From: Saprospiraceae bacterium UBA7328
GTDB lineage: Bacteria > Bacteroidota > Bacteroidia > Chitinophagales > Saprospiraceae
Assembly (NCBI GenBank): GCA_002471345.1
Contig: DKPS01000217.1
Coordinates: 16,415 to 26,487, forward strand
DNA length: 10,073 nt
Direction of reading: 5' to 3'
Shown here: positions 1 through 7,028 of the stretch, piece by piece
Position numbering within the stretch: the stretch's first letter is position 1
How the letters are laid out: every line of letters begins with the position of its first letter
Notes under the pieces: model-generated
The model's database searches: none
What the model was told of the DNA's origin: nothing
The model's input: only the letters and a program-made list of their open reading frames with translations
Position numbers and translations under genes: made by a program

Positions 1-24
1 CACAATAATCACAATAATCACAAT
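1..24 (+). repeat. 9-base tandem repeat CACAATAAT (about 2.7 copies, cut by the window edge)
   Basis: Two full copies of CACAATAAT are followed by CACAAT. The repeat is in frame with the preceding gene and encodes His-Asn-Asn units. The array may continue upstream of the window. Because the unit is nine bases long, gain or loss of copies would not shift the frame. Confidence 0.75.
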
Positions 25-54
25 TGGGTAGATGAGGATCCAGGGATGATCTGA
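1..54 (+). CDS. C-terminal end of an upstream gene with a His/Asn-rich tail (partial)
   Basis: The first reading frame is open from the window edge to a TGA at 52-54 and gives 17 residues. It begins with a His-Asn-Asn repeat, HNNHNNHN, and ends in WVDEDPGMI. The stop overlaps the next start in TGATG (A54 is shared), the usual sign of translational coupling, so this is probably the tail of a real gene cotranscribed with the membrane protein that follows. Only the tail is visible and the family cannot be named. A His/Asn-rich end could bind metal, but it could equally be a low-complexity tail. Confidence 0.6.
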   Translation, partial: HNNHNNHNWVDEDPGMI

Positions 55-665
55 TGCAAGGATTAAGTGCATTAGCGATATTCATATTGGGAGTCCTTTT
101 GTTAATTCTATTTTTCAAAATCCGGAAATCAAAGCACTGGTCATCTTTCTTCATACTCTGGCTGGCACATCATGGGTTGATTCAATCTTTACCCCAATTG
201 TCCTCGGTATCTATTGATAGAAGATCAGATGTTGGACAGGCAATAACCTATTTGCAATTGGGCTCAACTGTGGATTTTATTATCAGTTATGTAAGTATCA
301 TTGCTATTATCGCATTAGGCTATGGGTTCAGTAAGTGGTTTATCCAATACGCTTCTCCACAAGTGCTGCCTGACCATGGAATAAAAAGATTTCGGACAAT
401 TTTCTATGTTGTATTGCTCCCAGCCATTATTGGTACGATTATTCTTTTCCCATATCGCATCATGCCTATAAATAGATATCAAATGACTGTCATGCTACTC
501 CTGGTTTGTGTCCCATCTATTTTTGCATTTTCATGGATGATTAAAGGAGTCAGACCTATTGAAAATGAAGTGAGTCAAAAGATTGTCAAAACTCCAATTA
601 TATTATCCTTTATAATGTTGTTATTCTTCCAATTGGTTCTTGCACCTGGAGTTGTGATTGAATGA
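54..665 (+). CDS. multi-pass membrane protein of unknown function
   Basis: This 203-residue protein is strongly hydrophobic. Likely membrane segments lie near residues 5-22, 70-95, 114-133, 143-163 and 181-197, with a weaker one around 31-50. A basic stretch (KIRKSKH) after the first segment suggests a cytoplasmic loop there. There is a His-His pair at 39-40 but no recognisable enzyme motif such as HExxH. The ATG overlaps the TGA of the preceding gene (TGATG), which fixes the start well and suggests that the two products are made together. They may act as a membrane complex; that is inference. I do not recognise the family. Confidence 0.75.
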   Translation: MQGLSALAIFILGVLLLILFFKIRKSKHWSSFFILWLAHHGLIQSLPQLSSVSIDRRSDVGQAITYLQLGSTVDFIISYVSIIAIIALGYGFSKWFIQYASPQVLPDHGIKRFRTIFYVVLLPAIIGTIILFPYRIMPINRYQMTVMLLLVCVPSIFAFSWMIKGVRPIENEVSQKIVKTPIILSFIMLLFFQLVLAPGVVIE

Positions 666-792
666 TTCTTTAATGTTAATTATGTAATGTATGACTGTGT
701 CAACTAATTCCATCTAGTTATTTGGATCTTTGATGGCAATTGTTTTAAGTTGAGGACGGAATAACAGATCGATTTGTAAATAGAATTTCATT

Positions 793-824
793 AAAAAAAA
801 AACAAAAGGCGGTCTGTGAAGACC
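793..824 (-). terminator. possible minus-strand terminator hairpin
   Basis: GGTCT (811-815) and AGACC (820-824) form a perfect five-pair stem with a GTGA loop. Next to it lie AAAA and a run of ten A's (793-802). Read on the minus strand this is a hairpin followed by a T-rich tract, the layout of an intrinsic terminator. No minus-strand gene is seen nearby, so it may stop antisense transcription or be chance. Confidence 0.25.
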
Positions 825-936
825 TTTAGAATTGATGGCACTTCTCTTGATTATTTAATGATGACGAGAGAATGTTCTTTGATGCTTTCAAAGCAAAATG
901 GATCGTAAAAGAAAATGTAAAAAATAGTAGGCTCTT

Positions 937-2265
937 ATGTCAAAAAAGAATTGGAGTACTCGGTTGGCTTTCATTGTAACAACATCAGCTTTTGCTGTCG
1001 GCTTAGGTAATATTTGGAGATTCCCATACATAGCGGGAGAAGGCGGTGGTGGTGCATTCTTGTTGGTCTACATCATTCTGATTTTGCTTATTGGTATACC
1101 CATCATGCTTACTGAAATCGCATTGGGAAGAATGGCACATACAACCCCAATGGTGGGTTATGGGAAACTGGGTAAAAATAACATGTGGAATGGTATCGGT
1201 TGGTTAGGTATAACTGCCAGTTTGCTAATCATGAGTTATTATGTAATGATACTGGCTTGGATTGTCTACTACATATGGGAAAGCTTTTCAGGAAATATAG
1301 CATTAGTAGAAACTCAAGATCTATCTGAGCATTTTAATACAATTGCTTCCGATCTCCATACTATCATTTTTATTGTATTGGCTATTATGATATCGGCCAC
1401 ATTGATTGTTCGCCAAGGACTAAAATCTGGGCTCGAAAGGTATTCCAAATGGATGATGATAATCCTCATTTTGATGCTGATCGCTTTGACCATTTGGAGT
1501 TCTACATTAGACAGCGCATTGGAAGGATATCGATGGTTTCTTTATCCTGATTTTGCAAAGATCAATCTCGAAGTCATCATCAGTGCACTTGGACAACTGT
1601 TTTTTTCCATAGGTGTGGGAATGACTATTTCCTTTGCTTTTGGTAGTTATACATCGTCCAAAGAAAATCTTGTGACGAGTACAGCATGGGTTGTATTGAC
1701 CGATACCATTTTTGCCATTTTAGCAGGCCTTCTCATTTTTCCAGCTATTTTTAGTTTTGGGTTATCTCCTGATTCAGGTCCTAATTTGATCTTTGTTACA
1801 ATGGCTACAGTCTTTAGTACTATAGAGCAGGGCACATGGTTAGGAAGTATATTTTTCTTGTTATTATTTTTTGCAGGATTTACCTCTTTAATTTCCGCCA
1901 TTCAGGGAATCAAAGACAGTTTTGTAGATAAGTTTCATGTTTCAGATAGAAGGGCATTATTATCAGCGGCAGGCATAATCACATTGGTATCAGTACCTGT
2001 TGTATTCTCCTATTCTGAAGATCCAATTCTACTTTTTGGAATGACAATGTTTGGACTGTTGGACTACCTTACTAATACCATTATGCTACCTCTAGGTGGA
2101 TTGTTGATTGCTGTTTTCGCGGGACATGTAATAGGATTTACAAAATTGAAAAAACAGATCAATATGGGAGCTGAAAATATTGCGATAGGTGACTATTGGC
2201 AGCCTATTCTAAAATATATCATACCACTTGCCATTTTAGTCATACTGATTAATGGAATAATTTGA
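937..2265 (+). CDS. sodium-dependent transporter, NSS (SNF) family
   Basis: This inner-membrane symporter of the LeuT fold couples Na+ entry to uptake of an amino acid or related amine. At 442 residues it has a usual length for short bacterial NSS proteins, which often have 11 membrane helices. TM1 carries the family signature: A20, V21, G22, N25 (Na+ site residues in LeuT) and NIWRFPY at 25-31, with R28 matching the gating Arg. TM3 has a Tyr pair at 101-102 near the substrate site. TM6 has S224 where LeuT has Thr254. TM7 has D256, in the region where acidic residues make bacterial members chloride-independent. TM8 has FAGFTS with T316 and S317 matching the LeuT Na2 ligands. The start, MSKKNWSTRLAF, fits the family. 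An NTF2-like gene begins six bases after the stop, so this is the first gene of a cluster. The substrate cannot be assigned. Confidence 0.93.
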   Translation: MSKKNWSTRLAFIVTTSAFAVGLGNIWRFPYIAGEGGGGAFLLVYIILILLIGIPIMLTEIALGRMAHTTPMVGYGKLGKNNMWNGIGWLGITASLLIMSYYVMILAWIVYYIWESFSGNIALVETQDLSEHFNTIASDLHTIIFIVLAIMISATLIVRQGLKSGLERYSKWMMIILILMLIALTIWSSTLDSALEGYRWFLYPDFAKINLEVIISALGQLFFSIGVGMTISFAFGSYTSSKENLVTSTAWVVLTDTIFAILAGLLIFPAIFSFGLSPDSGPNLIFVTMATVFSTIEQGTWLGSIFFLLLFFAGFTSLISAIQGIKDSFVDKFHVSDRRALLSAAGIITLVSVPVVFSYSEDPILLFGMTMFGLLDYLTNTIMLPLGGLLIAVFAGHVIGFTKLKKQINMGAENIAIGDYWQPILKYIIPLAILVILINGII

Positions 2266-2271
2266 AACGGA

Positions 2272-2667
2272 ATGAAAAGAGTACTTGGTGAAAATATGAA
2301 TAAGAAAAGATCTATGGATTCAAGCAAAATAGTGCAGCATTATATGGATGCATATAATCGAAGAGATGTGGATGACTTCTTGTCCTTTATGCACCCTGAT
2401 TTTGAATCTTCATTATTTGATGAGCGGAGAACACTCTGTATGGGTTTGAAAGACGCAAGGACACTATATTCAAATCGATTTAAAGAAAATCCAGATTTAT
2501 TTGTAACCACTTTAGGAAGAATTGCTAATGACAACATAGTCGTCGACAATCAATTAATTGAGCATTTTGACGGAGGAAAAACAATTCGGGCTATTTCTAT
2601 ATTTGAATTGGAAGATGGACTAGTGAGACGTGCTTCTTTTGCCAGAAGAGTAGTCAGTTTATCTTAA
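2272..2667 (+). CDS. NTF2-like / SnoaL-like domain protein
   Basis: This small protein of up to 131 residues is most likely a cone-shaped alpha+beta NTF2-like fold. The opening helix pattern (IVQHYMDAYNRRDVDDFLSF) followed by a MHPDFESS strand region is typical of SnoaL-like proteins, as are the late beta strands (IRAISIFELEDGLVRRASF). Members may be small enzymes (isomerases, hydrolases) or binding proteins. No catalytic set can be named here. Three starts compete: 2272, 2296 (M9) and 2314 (M15). The one at 2272 lies six bases after the symporter stop and is kept, but 2296 gives a more usual N-terminus. It sits between the transporter and an M20 hydrolase with tight spacing, so it probably belongs to the same transcript and may help process the imported compound. 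Confidence 0.8.
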   Translation: MKRVLGENMNKKRSMDSSKIVQHYMDAYNRRDVDDFLSFMHPDFESSLFDERRTLCMGLKDARTLYSNRFKENPDLFVTTLGRIANDNIVVDNQLIEHFDGGKTIRAISIFELEDGLVRRASFARRVVSLS

Positions 2668-2683
2668 GAAGAAATATCAAAAA

Positions 2684-3868
2684 ATGGAAATTGAAAAGTA
2701 TAAAAATGAACTAGATCGCACTGTTTTAATTTTAGACAAATTGGTTTCCTTTCCTATTTTAGGTGGAGAGAGCAACCTTCCCATTAGTCGATATATTGAA
2801 GATATTTTCCAACATCACAATATCGATTATCACCATGTGTATAATGAAGAAAGGGACAAAGTTTCTCTACATTGCCGAATAGGCCCACCTGTGGATGATG
2901 GGATTATTTTATCCGGGCATATGGATGTTGTTCCAGTAGAAGGTCAACCCTGGACCCGTTCAGCATTCAGTTTGAGTAAAGAAAAAAATAGATTATATGG
3001 TCGGGGAGCTGCTGATATGAAAGGATTCATTGCTTGTTGCCTTGCCATGTTGCCTCATTTACTTCAATCATCCTTACAACGACCCATCTATTTTGCGTTT
3101 TCTTATGATGAAGAAGTAGGGTGTTTAGCTGGTCCTGCTTTAGTACAAAATATAAAAGAGACTTACTCAGAAAAACCTGCCTATGCCATAATAGGAGAGC
3201 CTACATCCATGAAAACCAATGCCTCGGGGAAAGGAATAGCTGTGTTTACTACACATGTGAGAAGCTCGGCAGCACATAGCTCAGAGATTAGAAAAAGTGT
3301 AAGCGCTATAAATGAGGCCATGATCCTCATCAAATGGTTGAATGATAAAATGGAAGAATTGGCAGATGAAGAAAAATCGGATCAGAGATTTGCCCCCCCA
3401 CATACCACGATCCACGTTGGAACCATACAAGGAGGGACTGCTGTAAATATCGTAGCTGATTCCTGTAAGTTCGAATGGGATGTAAGAAATATTCCGGCGG
3501 ATAACGTTTCTGATATATTTGAGGATTTTAATACGTTCTGTGGGCAAAGAGAATCATTTAATCGATCGATAAATGCAGAATTTCAAATCATTACAACTCC
3601 AAAATTTCCAATAGTTCCATCACTTGATACACCTGAGAATGTGGCTATAGTCAATTTAGTGAATCAATGGACAAATACGGATAAGACTGAATCTGTTTCT
3701 TTTGGTTCAGAAGCTGGACAATTTGCGGAAGGGGGATACCAAGCAGTGCTTTGCGGTCCAGGAAATATGGAGCAAGGACATAGGGCAGACGAATTTGTAG
3801 AAATAGATCAATTAGAAAAATGCATAGCCATGCTCCATTATCTTATCACATCACAATGTAAATCATGA
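2684..3868 (+). CDS. M20-family metallo-deacylase, ArgE-like (acetylornithine deacetylase-like)
   Basis: This 394-residue cytoplasmic dizinc enzyme probably removes an N-acyl group from an amino acid. All M20 metal and catalytic positions are visible: H79 and D81 (GHMDVVP), the bridging D111 (GRGAADMKG), general base E143 with ligand E144 (SYDEEVG), E172 (GEPTSM) and H366 (MEQGHRADEF). The spacing closely follows E. coli ArgE. The dimerisation (lid) domain lies around residues 180-290, with HVGTIQGGTAVNIVAD at 244-259. The gene starts 16 bases after the NTF2-like gene, in the same cluster as the NSS transporter. No other arginine genes are present, so a catabolic deacylase acting on an imported N-acyl amino acid is at least as likely as arginine biosynthesis. 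The symbol argE is therefore withheld. The IS110 element follows directly. Confidence 0.88.
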   Translation: MEIEKYKNELDRTVLILDKLVSFPILGGESNLPISRYIEDIFQHHNIDYHHVYNEERDKVSLHCRIGPPVDDGIILSGHMDVVPVEGQPWTRSAFSLSKEKNRLYGRGAADMKGFIACCLAMLPHLLQSSLQRPIYFAFSYDEEVGCLAGPALVQNIKETYSEKPAYAIIGEPTSMKTNASGKGIAVFTTHVRSSAAHSSEIRKSVSAINEAMILIKWLNDKMEELADEEKSDQRFAPPHTTIHVGTIQGGTAVNIVADSCKFEWDVRNIPADNVSDIFEDFNTFCGQRESFNRSINAEFQIITTPKFPIVPSLDTPENVAIVNLVNQWTNTDKTESVSFGSEAGQFAEGGYQAVLCGPGNMEQGHRADEFVEIDQLEKCIAMLHYLITSQCKS

Positions 3869-3982
3869 GACGAAAAGGTATGATCAAGAAAAAATAAAGA
3901 GAAAAGGCTGGAGGCCTGATAGCATTTTTAGCCAAGGGTGATGACTATTGGTAAAATCAATTATGAAACAAGGAATATAAAC

Positions 3983-4020
3983 ACATGAAACTCCGATGAC
4001 AAAGAATAAGACACACGAGG
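3983..4020 (+). repeat. left copy of an imperfect direct repeat flanking the transposase gene
   Basis: The block starts with ACATGAAACT (3983-3992) and continues with TGAC, TAAG, ACACAC and GAG in that order. A related block with the same ten-base core and the same order of short words lies after the transposase gene at 5358-5393. The similarity after the first ten bases has gaps, so the repeat is imperfect. Confidence 0.4.
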
Positions 4021-4063
4021 GAATGATTATTGGGGTAAAATCATAACAGAATAATGGACGTAG

Positions 4064-4999
4064 ATGAAACCAGTAATAGAATTTGAACAAGTAATAGAAC
4101 GAGGTTGTGGAATAGATGTGCATAAGAAACTTTTGGTAGCGACAATACGAGGAATTGGGTTAAAGGAAGAGACCAGAGAGTTTGATGGTTTTACGGAATC
4201 TATTGAGCAGTTACGTGATTGGCTAGTAGAAAATAAAATCACTCATGTTGCAATGGAAAGTACAGGAGTGTATTGGAAGCCTATCTATAATATAATAGAA
4301 GATCACTTTGCAGTAATTCTGGTTAATGCTAGGCATATCAAAAATGTGCCTGGACAAAAGACAGACAAAAAGGATAGTAAGTGGATAGCGAAACTACTGT
4401 TGAGCGGACTTTTAAAGGGGAGCTTCATACCTTCTAAAGAGATAAGAGAACTACGAGATTTGACTAGATACCGAAAGAAGATAGTAGGCACGATAGCCTC
4501 AGAAAAGAATAGACTTCAGAAAATTCTGGAAGATGCAAACATAAAACTATCCAGTGTGGTAAGTAATATGAGTGGAGCGGTAGCGACTAGGATCATAACG
4601 GACATGGTAGATGGCAAAGAGGATATATCAGAATTGGTAAAATATCGTCATGGACGAATGCAAGCAAGTGAAGCTGAACTGGCTAGTTCTCTGAATGGAC
4701 GAATGACAGATCATCATAGATTTATGCTACAAATGATAAAGCAATCAATAGATGAAAAAAAAGCACTTGTAGAAAAGCTTAACGAACAGATTGAGAAACA
4801 ACTTAAGTCAACAGAAATAGACCTAGATGCAAAACTGTTGGAGAGCATACCAGGAGTGGGCAAAGATGCAGCAGCGAGTATAATTGCAGAAATTGGTACA
4901 AATATGGATCAATTTCCAAATGTTCATCATTTAGCATCGTGGGCAGGAATGTGTCCTGGCAATAATGAAAGTGCTGGCAAAAAAAAAGTTCAAGAATAA
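4064..4999 (+). CDS. IS110-family transposase, N-terminal and central part (frame broken)
   Basis: This frame gives 311 residues. The DEDD (RuvC-like) domain is intact: D18 in GIDVHKK, E65 in MESTGVYWKP, D101 and D104 in TDKKDSKW. A coiled-coil-like middle (about 195-250) is followed by the start of the Transposase_20 domain (SIPGVGKDAAASIIAEIGT at 261-279, LASWAGMCPGNNESAG at 290-305). S303 is a candidate for the nucleophilic serine, by position in the family pattern. At a run of nine A's (4979-4987) the frame runs into VQE and a TAA at 4997, while the rest of the family sequence continues in the -1 frame. A joined product would have 413 residues, normal for this subgroup. Either the A tract lost a base, or expression needs slippage, or the break is a sequencing error. 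Confidence 0.85.
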   Translation: MKPVIEFEQVIERGCGIDVHKKLLVATIRGIGLKEETREFDGFTESIEQLRDWLVENKITHVAMESTGVYWKPIYNIIEDHFAVILVNARHIKNVPGQKTDKKDSKWIAKLLLSGLLKGSFIPSKEIRELRDLTRYRKKIVGTIASEKNRLQKILEDANIKLSSVVSNMSGAVATRIITDMVDGKEDISELVKYRHGRMQASEAELASSLNGRMTDHHRFMLQMIKQSIDEKKALVEKLNEQIEKQLKSTEIDLDAKLLESIPGVGKDAAASIIAEIGTNMDQFPNVHHLASWAGMCPGNNESAGKKKVQE

Positions 5000-5304
5000 C
5001 ACATGGAGATAAATATTTAAAAACACTGTTAGTCCAATGTGGATGGGCAGCAACAATAACAAAAGGCACCTATTTAAGAAGTAAATATGATAGTCTGGTA
5101 GGACGTAGAGGTAAGAAAAAGGCATTAATCGCAGTAGGACATAAGATCCTGATAGCCGCCTATTACATCCTTCAAGACAAAGTAGAATACAAAGAATTAG
5201 GTCCCAATTTTTTAATCAATAAAAAGAGAGACAAACAAGCAAAACATCATATCAAACAACTAATAGAGTTGGGATATGATGTGGGTCAATTAAAAGTTGC
5301 ATAA
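4987..5304 (+). pseudogene. IS110-family transposase, C-terminal part in the -1 frame
   Basis: Reading from AGT at 4987, one base back from the upstream frame, gives 105 residues that complete the Transposase_20 domain without a stop until TAA at 5302. It starts with SSRITHGDKYLKTLL, where relatives have SGRTRKGN-type sequence, and goes on with CGWAATITKGTYL, LVGRRGKKKALIAVGHKIL and ending ELGYDVGQLKVA. There is no start codon of its own at the right place, so it is either the disabled end of a broken gene or the downstream part of a frameshifted product. Frame and similarity both remain intact, which argues for a recent or programmed break. Confidence 0.85.
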
Positions 5305-5317
5305 AGGTCGATTTTTA

Positions 5318-5440
5318 CTGGAGGTTGAAATATCCCAACAAAACTGGGAAACCCCGTACATGAAACTGACATCTGACGCTAAGCACACAAGAGTATAGCC
5401 TAGAGCATGAATATGAAAATTTAAACTTCTTGGTGTCAGC
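5318..5440 (+). ncRNA. candidate structured RNA at the IS110 right end (possible bridge RNA)
   Basis: Right after the transposase stop the DNA can fold well. GGTT (5323-5326) pairs with AACC (5350-5353) around an inner hairpin TCCCA/TGGGA (5333-5337 with 5345-5349, seven-base loop), leaving a bulge on one side. Further on, CTGACATC (5366-5373) pairs with GGTGTCAG (5432-5439) with one G-U pair. IS110-family elements are known to encode bridge RNAs in their non-coding ends, upstream in IS110-type and downstream in IS1111-type elements. Identity and boundaries here are inferred; the loops have not been matched to target and donor sites. Confidence 0.3.
5358..5393 (+). repeat. right copy of the imperfect direct repeat flanking the transposase gene
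   Basis: ACATGAAACT (5358-5367) is identical to 3983-3992. It is followed by TGAC, TAAG, CACAC and GAG in the same order as on the left, with small gaps. It lies inside the candidate structured RNA. Confidence 0.4.
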
Positions 5441-5483
5441 AATTTTTGAACGATAGTGTCTCGCTTAAACAGTTAATAAACAT

Positions 5484-6686
5484 ATGAAAAATTTATCGGA
5501 TATTTTAATAATAGGTGGTGGCATTTTCGGCATTACATCAGCAGTCGAATTGGCTAAAAGGAAGTACAAAGTCACATTGATAAACCCCGATAGCATACCC
5601 CATCATCTAGCAGCTTCCACTGATATCACTAAAGCCGTAAGGATGGAATATGGTTCTGATAAAGAATACTTCAGAATGGCAGAAATCTGTATCAATGGTC
5701 TTCATGAATGGAATGACCTTTTCAAAGAAGAAATATACCATGAGGTAGGCTTCTTGATGCTCTGTAAAGACAAATTAGAAAGTGTGGCTCATACATATGA
5801 AATGGATAGTTATCAAAACTTAATAGAAGCTGGATACACTACCCAAAGATTAAATTCTGCAAGCATATCTGAAAATTTTCCTGCTATCAATCCTGAACTC
5901 TATATCGATGGAAACTTTAATCCCAAGGCTGGATATGTGAAGTCAGGAAGACTTGTCGAAAAGCTGGCTGATTATGCCCGATCACTAGGAGTGAATATAA
6001 TACAAGGGCATACAGCACATAAATTCATAGTAGACAAAGGTCATCTCACAGCAGTAAAAACGAGAGAAGGCGAAACCTATCAAAGCGGACATACTATAGT
6101 TGCAGCAGGAGCGAACACTCCTTTTTTATTACCAGAACTACAACCCTATATGAAAGCAACAGGGCATCCTGTCTTCTGGTTAAAGCCTACCAACATAGCA
6201 CATTTAACATCGCCACATTTGCCTGTATTTACAGCGGACATTTCTAACTCTGGGTGGTATGGGTTTCCTATAACATCTGAGCATGGAGTAGTTAAGGTTG
6301 CCAAGCATACTAATGGGTTGGATGTTCATCCCGATCACGACGACCGTCAGATAACGGACGCTGAAATAAAAGATATGCGAAATTTCCTAAAATCTTCGAT
6401 TCCCTCCCTATTCTCGGCACCTTTGGTCTTCACAAGAAGATGTCTTTATATGGATACATTAGATGGTCATTTTTGGATAGATAATCACCCAGAGATTCAG
6501 GGTTTATCGGTGAGTAGTGGAGGAAGTGGTCACGGATTAAAAATGGCACCTTTACTTGGAGAAATGACAGCAGATGTAGTTGAGGTTAAGGCCAATCCAT
6601 TTACAGAAAGATTTCGTTGGAGGCATCTGACTCAGAAAACTCAACAGGTGGAAGAAGCGAGATGTGTGACGAACAGGAAGTTGTAG
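5484..6686 (+). CDS. FAD-dependent amine/amino-acid oxidase, sarcosine-oxidase-like (DAO family)
   Basis: This 400-residue flavoenzyme of the DAO fold should oxidise a primary or N-alkyl amino acid, as monomeric sarcosine oxidase and N-methyltryptophan oxidase do. The N-terminal Rossmann motif is GGGIFG (11-16). The segment TKAVRMEYG (49-57) matches the flavin-facing T-R-x-x-R-x-x-Y-G of sarcosine oxidase, with K50 in place of the first Arg and R53 keeping the second. K271 sits where the oxygen-activating Lys is found. C320 in RRCLYMDTLDGHF lies at the position of the Cys that binds FAD covalently in sarcosine oxidase. The C-terminal flavin motif is SGGSGHGLK (345-353). The ATG at 5484 lies directly before a typical FAD-binding start. 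It points the same way as the transporter-deacylase cluster but is now cut off from it by IS110. It may also be a dehydrogenase; the substrate is unknown. Confidence 0.88.
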   Translation: MKNLSDILIIGGGIFGITSAVELAKRKYKVTLINPDSIPHHLAASTDITKAVRMEYGSDKEYFRMAEICINGLHEWNDLFKEEIYHEVGFLMLCKDKLESVAHTYEMDSYQNLIEAGYTTQRLNSASISENFPAINPELYIDGNFNPKAGYVKSGRLVEKLADYARSLGVNIIQGHTAHKFIVDKGHLTAVKTREGETYQSGHTIVAAGANTPFLLPELQPYMKATGHPVFWLKPTNIAHLTSPHLPVFTADISNSGWYGFPITSEHGVVKVAKHTNGLDVHPDHDDRQITDAEIKDMRNFLKSSIPSLFSAPLVFTRRCLYMDTLDGHFWIDNHPEIQGLSVSSGGSGHGLKMAPLLGEMTADVVEVKANPFTERFRWRHLTQKTQQVEEARCVTNRKL

Positions 6687-6917
6687 AATTTAAGTCAATC
6701 CATAAAATCAATTTCTGAGGATAGAAGTTCAATTTATCTCTTGAAAAGTTGCATCATGTGAATTGCTGTCGAATAAAGAATATTTTTTAGGTTGAGAGGA
6801 TTTTTGTGAAAAATACTTGATACCATTTGAGTAGCTTTCATTTCTTAGTCAAGGTATGTATCCAAAAGAACCTCTCCTATACGAAACCATTGAATTCATT
6901 GCTATTCATACTATATC

Positions 6918-7013
6918 ATGAAGAACAATTATAAAATCATAAATTTCATGCTGCTCATATTAACGACCATACATATTAGAGCACAAGAATTGCTCAATGA
7001 AATGGATCTTTGA
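6918..7013 (+). pseudogene. 31-residue signal-peptide stub, probable gene remnant
   Basis: The frame starts MKNNYKIINFMLLILTTIHI and ends RAQELLNEMDL. It has a basic start, a hydrophobic core and an Ala-Gln junction, as in Bacteroidota secreted proteins. It stops at TGA (7011-7013) soon after the likely cleavage site. If that stop is ignored the same frame stays open to TAA at 7098-7100, overlapping the end of the minus-strand gene. It is either the beginning of a decayed exported protein or a small secreted peptide. Its length gives little statistical support. Confidence 0.3.
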
Positions 7014-7028
7014 TTTGAAATAAATTAC

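Larger units (their letters stand above)
3890..5440 (+). mobile_element. IS110-family insertion sequence (ends approximate)
   Basis: The element consists of a DEDD transposase gene (4064-5304, frame broken) and its non-coding flanks. The left flank (about 3890-4063) and right flank (5305 to about 5440) are not coding. IS110 elements move with a structured bridge RNA, make no reliable target duplication and often lack terminal inverted repeats, so the ends cannot be placed exactly. I found no convincing inverted repeat between the two flanks. The left flank has a small hairpin at 3905-3917 (AGGC/GCCT). The right flank holds a stronger structure. The element lies between the M20 deacylase and the FAD oxidase, both on the same strand. 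Confidence 0.75.

Noticed and set aside
888..898. GCTTTCAAAGC palindrome upstream of the symporter
   Set aside because: It is short, AT-rich and not placed against a recognisable promoter, so chance is the best explanation.
1647..1901. Minus-strand open frame inside the symporter gene
   Set aside because: It lies wholly within a strongly conserved NSS gene and has no recognisable domain, so it is a shadow frame.
2684..3868. Naming the M20 gene argE and calling the cluster arginine biosynthesis
   Set aside because: No other arginine gene is present and the transporter/oxidase neighbours suggest breakdown. M20 enzymes have many substrates.
3884..4242. Minus-strand open frames across the left end of the IS110 element
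   Set aside because: They overlap the transposase start and non-coding flank, have low-complexity hydrophobic sequence and match nothing known.
4803..5125. Minus-strand open frames opposite the transposase frame break
   Set aside because: The plus strand carries clear transposase sequence in both frames here, so the minus frames are by-products.
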